From Buchananella felis (lineage in GTDB: Bacteria; Actinomycetota; Actinomycetes; Actinomycetales; Actinomycetaceae): a stretch of DNA of 64,000 bases. The position numbers were made by a program, and so were the translations under genes. The DNA lies in the NCBI RefSeq assembly GCF_041380015.1, contig NZ_CP159978.1, one strand, 5' to 3'. Under the pieces are notes generated by a model that did not search any database, was not told the DNA's origin, and worked only from the letters and a program-made list of their open reading frames with translations. Shown here piece by piece: positions 56,801 to 64,000 of the stretch; position 1 is the stretch's first letter, and the number at the start of each line of letters is the position of its first letter.

Positions 56801-59800
56801 CCCCAGGCGGGCCAGGCGGTCGCCGGCAAATGCAGCGAACTGACGCTGCAGGATCTCGGTGGCCTCCAGGTAGGTGCTGGGCGGCTCCACCTCGCCGTTG
56901 ATGATGGAGAGCGGGTCGTAGATCTTGGGCAGGTGCTCGCCCCGCCCCTGCACCAGCGCCAGGATGAGCGAGTTTCCTGTCCGACGTCCCGCGCGGCCCA
57001 CCCGCTGCACGTAGCTGGCAACACTGGTGGGCATGGAGGCGAGCACCACGTACGACAGGTCACCGATGTCGATGCCCATCTCCAGGGTGGGGGTGGCCAC
57101 GAGCACGTTGGGCGCGCCGGGGGCGGGCGGGTTTTGCTTGAAACCGGTCTCGTACTCCAGGCGCGTCTTGGTGGGCAGCAGCGAGGAATGCTCACGGGAG
57201 ACCACGCGCTTGGGGTAGGGGGAGCGGTAGAAGCTGCGGTAGTAGTTGTGGGCGTCCCCGCGTGTGGGCTGCAGGTGGCCATCACAGCCGGAGGACATGC
57301 AGGGCGCGCCCTTTAGCTGTGCAGCCACCGCGCCCGGCAGCACGTTGTTGGCTTTACAGATGTCGCATTCCAGGTTGAGCGCGCCGCCCTCTAGTTCTTC
57401 ATCGGTGGTGGAGCTGAGCAGCACGCGGTCCTGGTTGATGGAGTAGACGGTGCCGCCCTGCTTGGTGGAGTGCTCCCTGAGCACTCCTTCTTCCTCGAGC
57501 GCCATGCACAGGAACCTCAGCAGCTGCGGGGCGTGGTCGCTGGAGACCTCCAGGCATCGCTTGGTCCACTGCACGTACCAGCTGGTGCGGGTATCTGCCT
57601 TGTCGAAGCGAGTGTCCGTGTTTTGCTTGCCGAAGGCCACGAAGCGGGGCACCGAACGGGAGTACCCCATCCCGGGCATGCCCTCGCTGCGCTTGCGCCC
57701 GCCGTTGACGTACCAGCCGTCACCACCGGAGCGAATGTAGCCCTCTAGCCACTGGTGGTAGATGCCGCCCCGGCGGCGCAGGCGCTGCAGGATGCCGCGC
57801 ACCCACGCCGCCAACGCTGCCGGGCGAGGGCCGGTTCCCTCGATCTGGTCAAAACGCTTGTCGTATGCGCTTCTGGCAATGCGGGCCAGGGCTTCGCTGC
57901 TGCCCGCGTCCACCTCCACCGTGATGGTGCCGGTAGCCTCCAGGGTGCGGCCAAAGGCGCTGTCGATGCCGAACTCGCGGATCGCGTCAAAGGCTAGGCG
58001 GTGCTTGATCTTCTTGGCGGCGGTGGCAAAAGTTCGGTTGTTTCCGGGCCCCTGCCAAAACTCCACGAACCCCTGTCGGTAGGCAAGGTCTGGCGGGAGC
58101 ACCGCAAAACGCTGGTTGGCATCTCCCGCCCGCGCGGTTGCGAACACCGCATCGATCAACTGGTCCAGCGTGATCGTTTCCCCGTCCTCGTTGAACGCGG
58201 CGCGCAGCGAGGTGCGCAGGTTGAAGGAGTGGGAGCGGGACTGAATGAAGCCGGCGCGGTGGGCGGCGTCCTGCACGGAGTCGGTGAAGACCAGGGCCTT
58301 CTTGTCTGCCACGTCGATGGCGTGGTGACCAAACACGTTGGAGATCGCAACGCTGGTGAGGGTGGCGATGGCCGAGCCCATGAAGCGAACGGTGTCCTGC
58401 CCCTCGCAGGCCGGGCAGTTGGAGGCGGCGGCTTCCTCGCCAGCGTCGGTGCCCACGTGCACCAGCACTGGCACGGCCGGGAACTGCTCGTCCTCGCCGC
58501 TGGGAACGGAGAGCAGGCGGCGCGAGCGGGCGTCGAAGTAACGCAGGTTGACGCGGTGGGAGGCGCTGTTAGCCTCGCCGGTGGCCAGGATCAGGAAGCG
58601 AATGGAACTATCGCGCTTGTATGAGGCGGTGCGGATGGCACCCGCCGCAAATTCCAGGTCTATCCCGGTGGCGCTGAGCTGAGCGGCCCACCCGCTGCGC
58701 CCGCATTGGCGGCAGTAGATGGCGGGCAGGTAGGTCGCGTCGTCGTCCTCGTCGGTGGGAACGTCGTCGCTCCACCTGAATTCGGTGGCCTGGTTGACCT
58801 TGGCGTCGATGCGGGAGGGTTCACGGATCCACAGGTGGGTATCCACTCCTAGCCCAGACAGGCCGGCCACGGCGCGCACGTGCGCCAGCAGGGAGAGCAA
58901 GTGGGTTAGGACGGTGGTGGCGGCGGGCGAGGGTCGCGACTCGCGCGCCAGCAGCGCGGCGGCCAGTGTTGTCAGGGCGATGGCGCTTTGGCTCTGCTCG
59001 GCTAGCTGGACGATGAGCGGGTGGGCGCGCAGGGCGGCGAGCAGATCGGCCTCGCCCCAGCCCACCATCTGCTCGCCGTTTTCAAATAGCAGCGGCAGGA
59101 GCACGTCCACGCGTTGCGCGTGGTCCAGGTGGCGGCCCAACAGTTTGGCGGTGGCGGGAACGTCGGCCTTGATGTGCTCGATTTCCCGGGCGTTGGGGCT
59201 GGCCGGCAGCGCCCACTGGGCAGGGGTGAGGCGCGATTCGGTAATCACGGACTTCTCGGTGAACGGAACGCCAAAGACGCGGCTGGCGAAGTCGAGCATG
59301 CGGCTGGAGGCGCTTTGCCCGCTGCCCATGGTGGCCGACGTTGCCACCGGCGTCATTCCCCCCAGCGGCGCCACCCTGTCAGCCTCGGTGAAGGGCTGGG
59401 CCAAGCCGGTGAGGTCGGCGGGCCAGTGGGAGGTGAGGGTGGCAGCCAGGCGGCGCAGCAGCATGGCGACGTCGGTGCCCTGCGCGCCGTCGTAGGAGTG
59501 GAACTCATCCAGCACCAGGTAGGTCAGGGAGGTGGCCGACTTTTGCCACAGGCCGGCGTCCTCGCTGCGCAGGAGCAGCATGTCCAGCATCTTGTAGTTG
59601 GTTAGCAAGATATCCGGCGGGTTTTGCCGCATCTCATAGCGGTCGGTGGTGAAGTGCTTGGACGCGAACTTGGTGCCTTCGCCGTGCTCGCCGGTGTAGA
59701 GGCCCACCCGCACTCCGGTCAGTTCCGGGTAGGTGACCAGCAGGCCGTCCAGGCGGGCCGACTGGTCGTTAGCCAGCGCGTTCATGGGGTAGAGGATCAG

Positions 59801-60226
59801 GGCCTTGATGCCCGTGATCCCGGCCTTCTTGGCCCGCAGCACGTGGTCCAGGATCGGGTGCAAGAAGGCCTCAGTCTTGCCCGAGCCCGTGCCCGTGGTG
59901 ACCAGCGTGGGTTGAGGGCGCGCAAAACGCTCCGTGCCCCTGGGCTTGGTGGACAGGCGGTGGTAGGCCGCCAGCTGGTGACCGTAGGGGGCGTGCGGGG
60001 AGGGGTAGAAGTCCAGCGGCAGGTTCTCCCGGCTGCCGGGGGCAAAGGGCAGGCGGGTGCGCACGTACGGCCCCTTGAACATGCCCGTCTCCTCGTGGTC
60101 CAAGAACCGTTCGAGGGCGTTGCGGGTGGCGGCGTCCGTGAGGGCAAAGGTGGTCGCCAGGTAGTCCCCGATTCCCGCCTGGATATCGGCAGCAATCGTG
60201 GGAGGCAGCAGCACCTGGCTTTCCAC
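53843..60226 (-). CDS. Giant DEAD-like helicase with DUF1998/MZB-type C-terminus (DruE/DrmAB-like)
   Basis: 2127 residues, second gene of the operon. N-terminal RecA domain: Walker A TTGTGSGKTEAF (110-121), ILYPMNALANDQ, LLTNYKMLD and Walker B VLDEFHSYDG (238-247; DEFH instead of DEAH). The second RecA domain, far downstream, has VLVATPTLEMGIDIGDLS and QRVGRAGRRTGNSL. Cys pairs suggest several zinc ribbons (CRQCG, CPACEG, CDICK, CPCCG with CARCG, CSYCG). The C-terminal part has CSCAEEARRACHRCLLPF, the four-Cys pattern of DUF1998/MZB helicases. Similar giant proteins are DruE of Druantia and DrmA/DrmB of DISARM. GTG start with AGGAG, 9 bases after the methyltransferase stop. Confidence 0.9.
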   Translation of the reverse strand: MESQVLLPPTIAADIQAGIGDYLATTFALTDAATRNALERFLDHEETGMFKGPYVRTRLPFAPGSRENLPLDFYPSPHAPYGHQLAAYHRLSTKPRGTERFARPQPTLVTTGTGSGKTEAFLHPILDHVLRAKKAGITGIKALILYPMNALANDQSARLDGLLVTYPELTGVRVGLYTGEHGEGTKFASKHFTTDRYEMRQNPPDILLTNYKMLDMLLLRSEDAGLWQKSATSLTYLVLDEFHSYDGAQGTDVAMLLRRLAATLTSHWPADLTGLAQPFTEADRVAPLGGMTPVATSATMGSGQSASSRMLDFASRVFGVPFTEKSVITESRLTPAQWALPASPNAREIEHIKADVPATAKLLGRHLDHAQRVDVLLPLLFENGEQMVGWGEADLLAALRAHPLIVQLAEQSQSAIALTTLAAALLARESRPSPAATTVLTHLLSLLAHVRAVAGLSGLGVDTHLWIREPSRIDAKVNQATEFRWSDDVPTDEDDDATYLPAIYCRQCGRSGWAAQLSATGIDLEFAAGAIRTASYKRDSSIRFLILATGEANSASHRVNLRYFDARSRRLLSVPSGEDEQFPAVPVLVHVGTDAGEEAAASNCPACEGQDTVRFMGSAIATLTSVAISNVFGHHAIDVADKKALVFTDSVQDAAHRAGFIQSRSHSFNLRTSLRAAFNEDGETITLDQLIDAVFATARAGDANQRFAVLPPDLAYRQGFVEFWQGPGNNRTFATAAKKIKHRLAFDAIREFGIDSAFGRTLEATGTITVEVDAGSSEALARIARSAYDKRFDQIEGTGPRPAALAAWVRGILQRLRRRGGIYHQWLEGYIRSGGDGWYVNGGRKRSEGMPGMGYSRSVPRFVAFGKQNTDTRFDKADTRTSWYVQWTKRCLEVSSDHAPQLLRFLCMALEEEGVLREHSTKQGGTVYSINQDRVLLSSTTDEELEGGALNLECDICKANNVLPGAVAAQLKGAPCMSSGCDGHLQPTRGDAHNYYRSFYRSPYPKRVVSREHSSLLPTKTRLEYETGFKQNPPAPGAPNVLVATPTLEMGIDIGDLSYVVLASMPTSVASYVQRVGRAGRRTGNSLILALVQGRGEHLPKIYDPLSIINGEVEPPSTYLEATEILQRQFAAFAGDRLARLGQVPEQTRQHNVLKSADPDTYLGKLIELVEQNGDALIADFTSRLAPYLGESSIEALALWARHSLRTDIEKMVHTWNQDRAQLRFKLAAMQKGIKQLEAERDKIRSVHGFKPTDALERLSDLPADLREAERELRSAVAQTARMRAKLGEDWSSHWISMLESAGLFPNYTLLDDTVTLNVEVTRRNPETTEFEADTKPFTRGASSALMELAPGAAFYADGLEIKIDAIDLGENASRVERWQICPCCGWHAEVSSGPASASGRVSTCARCGDGAIADSGQNMDVVRLQTVSARVFQDESAITDKSDERRRSYFSVIPLPDLDRRYSQAQWFESSTGFGIEYLSRADITWLNLGATSSGAAERTLGGHVVRTPLFRVCSYCGKLDGSVKENSKEEHRYWCKHRLDIEEHNATIAISRHLRTQGVVLHLPSAAAVSEEFAIPTLKAAILLGMQKQIGGTIGTLSIISLPNTKENGPNSILIHDQVPGGTGYLAAFKEPRLVHDALAAAWEVVTTCSCAEEARRACHRCLLPFADHGQVANVSRVDAQRLLGILLGIGPASPRPDFARWSISTSRPESTATESALELRMRALLKQMLEKAGAQMTEVPGLEGPKLIFSLPGSDLKWSLSPQVLLGGTKPDFVLACTNPRIPRLAIYTDGAAFHASSAHNRAGDDAIKRHHLRVDASPSIPWALTDQDLDLFEAQLRDKPLPSAGASEINPQVLDFFSAQYVLPAPITAALSRGSMALLWEWIVDPDVEKWTAFSTIAPSLALVSQYPLDQQTAHNELGVAEPTFNFIKSGLSEGEQGKWWERREGTMRLIAGGIPSREAATRTIRSLVYLDDSAPAAADYQDSWRAWLYWANLTAFASPRVNRVLTASSPDVLDDLDSLGASALPADVPPAWQEILDDAVDDQERSALLQIVAVPGVPKLELPSFGEEIGGTPVLLRWPEYGYAIAYSEDDLPTLTASGLTAHALTQIDQITAKLVQLSGGN

Positions 60227-60235
60227 TCAAAGCTC

Positions 60236-63200
60236 CTAGATCATCTTCTCAAAGCGTGCATAGGCCGCGCGCATATCGGCTTCACGATCAAAGGTAGTAA
60301 ACGGCAGCTCGAAAACGTATTCGACGCCCGACTGCGGGTGCACCCAGGTGCGCTCCTCCGTTGAGATCGCCTCGCCCGACTTCTTGTAGACGGCTGCGAC
60401 CTCCTTGGGGAGCTTGCGGCCGTTGGCGTCGTAGAGGTCAGTGCGCTCGTACTGGCGAAGGACGCCAAACTGCGTGCGGTAAATGGTGCACAGCTCGTCC
60501 GCCGTGATACCCAGGTGCAGGGCCGCCAGCGCATCGAGCTCCACCAGGAGCTGCCGACGCTCGGCTGCCTTGCGGGCCGGGGAATCGGGAGTCCAGGGCG
60601 TGCCCATGGCCTCCTCCCACAGCGGGGCGTAGGCGGCGGTGAGGCAGTTTAGGCGAGCGGCCCGCTCGACGAAGTATACAAAGAGCGGGGACTCTAAGCC
60701 CACTTTTGGCATTCTGCCCAACATTTCGAATTGGATATCAGACCCGCCCGATGTTCGAACCTGAAAATCGGCTGTAATGGAAGAGAGATATCCAGCCTGT
60801 GTCAAAAGTGAGTCTGCAGAGATTTCCCCGCCTGTCGTGTATACGGCATTAACGTGAGCTGTACCTGGAGGAATTACTGCGGGAATCAACGTCCGGGCGC
60901 CGGTTAGAGCCGCCATGCGCCGCCAGGCTAAACGGTAGTGATCTCGCACGGGTGTCCTGGTGCCGTCCGGAAGCTGCCAGCTCCCGTAGTCGCGGTCGTA
61001 CTTCTCCCGCTCGCTCGCGATCTGGTAGTTGGTGCGTGGAATGAAGTCCGCTGGTAGTGCCTCCAGGTCTACCTCATCCCAATCGTTGTTGCTCCGGCAA
61101 GGCACGCGTGGTTGCTTAACGAACGGAGTGGCAACGGAAAAGTGCGGCCCTTGCAGGATCACATCGTCCAGGCAGCTGGGAACCGCCTGACCGATTTCAA
61201 AATAACCCTTTTTACGGTCGATGCTCTCGTCCCATCCGCGCGAATACTGGAGGCCAAGTTCGCGGACTCGGCTGGCCTTGCTCAGCTTTTCCAGCACCCG
61301 CTGGGACTCAGTGTTGACGGGGTAGACCATGCGGGCCTGGTTGGCCGGGGTACCGGGCTCGTCCACGATCCGCGCCCAGGTTGCGAGCACCTCCTCGTCG
61401 ACCCGAATGATGCGCTCTGCGTGGCCGCGCACGTCCCATTCTCCGTCTTCGGTTTTCATAGCCGGGGGTTCTCCGCTGCCGTCGTGTCGCAAAGAAGCCT
61501 CGACAGTGGAAGGCAGGTAGAGCGACGCTGCCATGAGGAACTCCGGACGTTCCTTTTCCGGACCGTAAACGTGCACGGCAAAGCCGAGCTGATCGGTGAG
61601 GTCCACGAAAAGCTTGCGCTTGTTCCTGAACGACCAGTGTCGGCGGAGGAGACGATAGGTCTGGCTGCGGAGTAGATAGGCACGCTTCTCGGTGAAGTGG
61701 GAGTCAGGGTGGATCAGTGAAACGATGCCCCTGGACGAGGCTAGGTTCCAGGTGCGTTCCATGAAGACGCGATAAAGGTCCGGCTGCAGCCCCGCCAGCA
61801 GCGGGTAGTTGCTGGGCGCGCCGACGTATTCGGAGGTGACGCTGGTCAGGATAGAGTCTTCGATGAAGCGCTCGCGGGCCCCGGGCAAAGCCAGGGTAGC
61901 CTCGCGCCGCCTGCGCACCTCGGCCTGGGTGGGCTTCTCCGCGAGCTGCCACCAGGCGTCGTGCTCGGCCAGCAAAGCGGCTTCGTCAGAGCGCGGTCGC
62001 ACCCACGGCGGGTTCCCGACCTGCAGGTCAAAACCGCCCTGCAGGAACACATGGGCAAAGTCCAGGTCCCAGTGGAAGAAGCCCTGCTGGTCCGCCATGC
62101 GCTCGCATACGCCCAACCACGGGTGCTCGGCCAACACGGCGTCGATTGAGGCCGCGCCGCTGAAGGCTAGGTCGGTGGCCTCCTGGCTCTCCAGCTCGGC
62201 CCAGCCGCCGGCGGTGGCAAGGCTGGTGTCCTCCTCCCGGTTATTGAGGTGCTTGCCGCCCACACCCACTAGGGACTCCAGGGCGGCGATCCAGTTCTCC
62301 AGGCTCGGGGGCTCGACCTGTTCAGTAAGCGGCCAGAACCACAGCGCACACCACGCGTCCATGATGCGGCGCAGGCGCGAGTACGCACCGTTCGGGTTGG
62401 CCAGGGAGTCCTCGATCTCGGCTCGGCTCACGGGCGCAAAAGCGCATTCGCCCCACGTGCTTACGCCACAGATGCCTACGGGGTGAGGAGTGGGAGGGCG
62501 GTGGGGCCAGTAGTCGATGAAGCGGGTGCTCTGCTGGTTGGCGATCTCCATGCGCCGGGCCGCCAGGGCCCACAGCGTCTCCACCCGCCCGGCCACCTTC
62601 TGCAAGCGCTTGATCTGGGCATCAGTGGGCTTCTTGCGCATGGTGTTGCGCCAAGCCTTTAGCGCCGCCTGCTCGGCCTTGGCGATCTCCTTGACGTCCT
62701 TGGACTCGCAAGCCGCGCCCCAACCAATGGCGGGCAGCAGGAAGTGGTGGATCCGCCCCACCAGGGCGGCCTCGCGGCGATCCTGCGCCATCGCCTCGGC
62801 TAGCCCGGTGAGGGGAGCATGGACGCCGGGGGAGGAGAGGTAAGCCTTGTCCTTCACGGACCTAGCCGAATACGTGGAGCGCCTCGCCCCGATCAGGGAG
62901 TTACCCCGGCGCAGGTGCAGACCAAACCACGGTGCCCTCAGGCCGGGCTGCATGGTGTCCAGCCACAGCGAGACCTCCGCCAGCTCCACCGCGGTGGCGT
63001 TCAAGTCCACGCCGTACACCTGGTGCAAAGCGATCTGGGCCTTGACCCTGAGGAGCTCGGCGGCGTAGTCCTCGGCGGGAATCTGCTCGCCAAGCTCCTC
63101 CTGCTTGCGCTCCAAGTAGGCCGCCGCCAACTGGCGGGTGGCCTCGATGGCGAACGCGCCGGAGCCCAGGGCGGGCTCGCAGACCTTCAACTCTAGGATC

Positions 63201-64000
63201 TGGTCAGCGCTCAGCCCCGGCAGCAGTTCCTCCAGTGCTTGGGAGACCACGAATCGCGTCATCACCTCCGGGGTGTAGTAGGAGGCCGACTGCTGGCGTT
63301 CGCGGCCCGCCAGGCGGAACACGAAGGAGCCGCGTCGGTGCACCACCGGCTGCAAGATGCCGGTGACGGGGTCGGTGCGCTTGACGAAGTGCTTGGAATC
63401 AATGCCCTCGGCGCGCGCGGTGGGCACCACCCAGGAGCCCTTGGCGGGGTCGCCGTTCTTGGCAACCTCGTACAGGTCCTCGCGAGCCACGAAGCCCGTG
63501 TAGCTCATCAGGCCCTCGTAGACCGCGCCGAGCTGGTTGATGCCCAGGTTGGCGTAAGAAATGAAGCCGCGCTCTCCCTTCGAGGCCTTGGTGAGGAGCA
63601 GCCGCTCCAGCACCTGCTGCAGGGCGGTGTTGGAGAGCCCCACCTCGTCAATCATCGCGGTGGCTGCGGGCGCAAAGAGGTCAGCAACTAGCGGCTCGAA
63701 GGTCAAGCCGTCAGTGGCCGCAAGCTCGCGCTCGGCATTGGCGCCGGCACTGGAATCAGCAAGTACGTGGGAGAACTCTGCTCCGGCGGTGCTGAAGTTC
63801 TGCGTCTGCGAGGGGTGGTCTCCGTTGACGAGTCGGAATAGCAGTGCCAGGGAATCGTAGATGTGCGTGCCGTGCGCAGAGCGCGCCGAGGTCAGGTCAA
63901 TCTGCACCAGCTCACGCAAGCGGTCTAGACCGTAGCCCTGGTCGTAGCTGTCCTCGCCCTTGGCGACCACGCCCAGCTCCGGGGAGGCCTCCGCGTAAAG
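60236..64000 (-). CDS. Large N6-adenine DNA methyltransferase, Eco57I/PglX-like (partial, N-terminus outside window)
   Basis: The reading frame is open to the right edge, so at least 1255 residues are seen and the start is missing. SAM-binding motif I is VCEPALGSGAFAIEA (about residue 273 of the visible part), and catalytic motif IV is LQVGNPPWVRPR (about 660), the (N/D)PP(W/Y) of adenine-N6 enzymes. Between them lie long helical inserts; after it there is a target-recognition-like region of about 500 residues. No clear endonuclease motif is visible, but the missing N-terminus could hold one. It is followed after 9 bases by the giant helicase. The general type is that of DISARM DrmMI, BREX PglX and type IIG enzymes; it probably marks self DNA for the associated helicases. 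Confidence 0.88.
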   Translation of the reverse strand, partial: LYAEASPELGVVAKGEDSYDQGYGLDRLRELVQIDLTSARSAHGTHIYDSLALLFRLVNGDHPSQTQNFSTAGAEFSHVLADSSAGANAERELAATDGLTFEPLVADLFAPAATAMIDEVGLSNTALQQVLERLLLTKASKGERGFISYANLGINQLGAVYEGLMSYTGFVAREDLYEVAKNGDPAKGSWVVPTARAEGIDSKHFVKRTDPVTGILQPVVHRRGSFVFRLAGRERQQSASYYTPEVMTRFVVSQALEELLPGLSADQILELKVCEPALGSGAFAIEATRQLAAAYLERKQEELGEQIPAEDYAAELLRVKAQIALHQVYGVDLNATAVELAEVSLWLDTMQPGLRAPWFGLHLRRGNSLIGARRSTYSARSVKDKAYLSSPGVHAPLTGLAEAMAQDRREAALVGRIHHFLLPAIGWGAACESKDVKEIAKAEQAALKAWRNTMRKKPTDAQIKRLQKVAGRVETLWALAARRMEIANQQSTRFIDYWPHRPPTPHPVGICGVSTWGECAFAPVSRAEIEDSLANPNGAYSRLRRIMDAWCALWFWPLTEQVEPPSLENWIAALESLVGVGGKHLNNREEDTSLATAGGWAELESQEATDLAFSGAASIDAVLAEHPWLGVCERMADQQGFFHWDLDFAHVFLQGGFDLQVGNPPWVRPRSDEAALLAEHDAWWQLAEKPTQAEVRRRREATLALPGARERFIEDSILTSVTSEYVGAPSNYPLLAGLQPDLYRVFMERTWNLASSRGIVSLIHPDSHFTEKRAYLLRSQTYRLLRRHWSFRNKRKLFVDLTDQLGFAVHVYGPEKERPEFLMAASLYLPSTVEASLRHDGSGEPPAMKTEDGEWDVRGHAERIIRVDEEVLATWARIVDEPGTPANQARMVYPVNTESQRVLEKLSKASRVRELGLQYSRGWDESIDRKKGYFEIGQAVPSCLDDVILQGPHFSVATPFVKQPRVPCRSNNDWDEVDLEALPADFIPRTNYQIASEREKYDRDYGSWQLPDGTRTPVRDHYRLAWRRMAALTGARTLIPAVIPPGTAHVNAVYTTGGEISADSLLTQAGYLSSITADFQVRTSGGSDIQFEMLGRMPKVGLESPLFVYFVERAARLNCLTAAYAPLWEEAMGTPWTPDSPARKAAERRQLLVELDALAALHLGITADELCTIYRTQFGVLRQYERTDLYDANGRKLPKEVAAVYKKSGEAISTEERTWVHPQSGVEYVFELPFTTFDREADMRAAYARFEKMI

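Noticed and set aside
51477..60226. RecBCD/AddAB-type recombination pair.
   Set aside because: The UvrD-like protein lacks the AddA/RecB nuclease motif and its partner is a DEAD-like DUF1998 helicase coupled to a methyltransferase, not AddB/RecC.

Overview
The window is high-GC actinobacterial DNA. Evidence includes a very G+C-rich coding background, an Rne/G-type RNase E with long acidic and basic tails next to rplU-rpmA-obg, cydABD, an Ltp-repeat protein and CWB2 cell-wall repeats. A galacto-N-biose phosphorylase locus together with this gene order suggests a host-associated member of the Actinomycetaceae (Actinomyces/Schaalia-like). That placement is an inference; no rRNA gene is present.

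Bases 1 to about 30,000 look like stable core genome. The minus strand carries cytochrome bd oxidase (cydA, cydB) and the start of cydD. The plus strand carries rne, rplU, rpmA and obg. A GatZ/KbaZ-type subunit is on the minus strand. proB and proA follow on the plus strand, split by three genes: a HEAT-repeat protein, a secreted CWB2 adhesin-like protein and an Ltp-repeat membrane protein. Next is a galacto-N-biose/GalNAc locus: GH112 phosphorylase and DeoR repressor on the minus strand, then a SIS isomerase/deaminase, a ROK kinase and a class II tagatose-bisphosphate-type aldolase on the plus strand. Together with the distant GatZ-like subunit these could convert the GalNAc half of mucin core 1 disaccharide to triose phosphates, if a deacetylase and a second kinase are supplied elsewhere. 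nadD, an Ala-rich tail-anchored protein and rsfS close this part.

From about 29,200 the character changes. A tandem 180-bp repeat and inverted repeats lead to tRNA-Ala(GGC). The accessory region after it holds a truncated and an intact GNAT gene, an IS1249-like element interrupted by an IS3-family element, two more near-identical copies of that IS3 element (1231 bp each), an IS110-family element split by the third copy, a protein kinase plus a small membrane-anchored protein, and a HAD phosphatase whose 3' end is duplicated 7 kb away.

From 41,500 to 47,900 lies a cluster of four paralogous, mostly tail-anchored proteins of unknown function, interleaved with a small membrane-protein gene. Two genes here are broken by single-base changes in G tracts.

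From 48,000 to the right edge is a probable anti-phage region on the minus strand. It has a stand-alone SF2 helicase with a nuclease-like C-terminus, and a tightly coupled three-gene operon: a large N6-adenine methyltransferase (its start is outside the window), a 2127-residue DEAD-like helicase with DUF1998/MZB-type cysteine clusters, and a UvrD-like SF1 helicase with a possible RelE-like N-terminal domain. The composition recalls DISARM and Druantia but matches neither canonical gene set; it is the best candidate here for a poorly described system.
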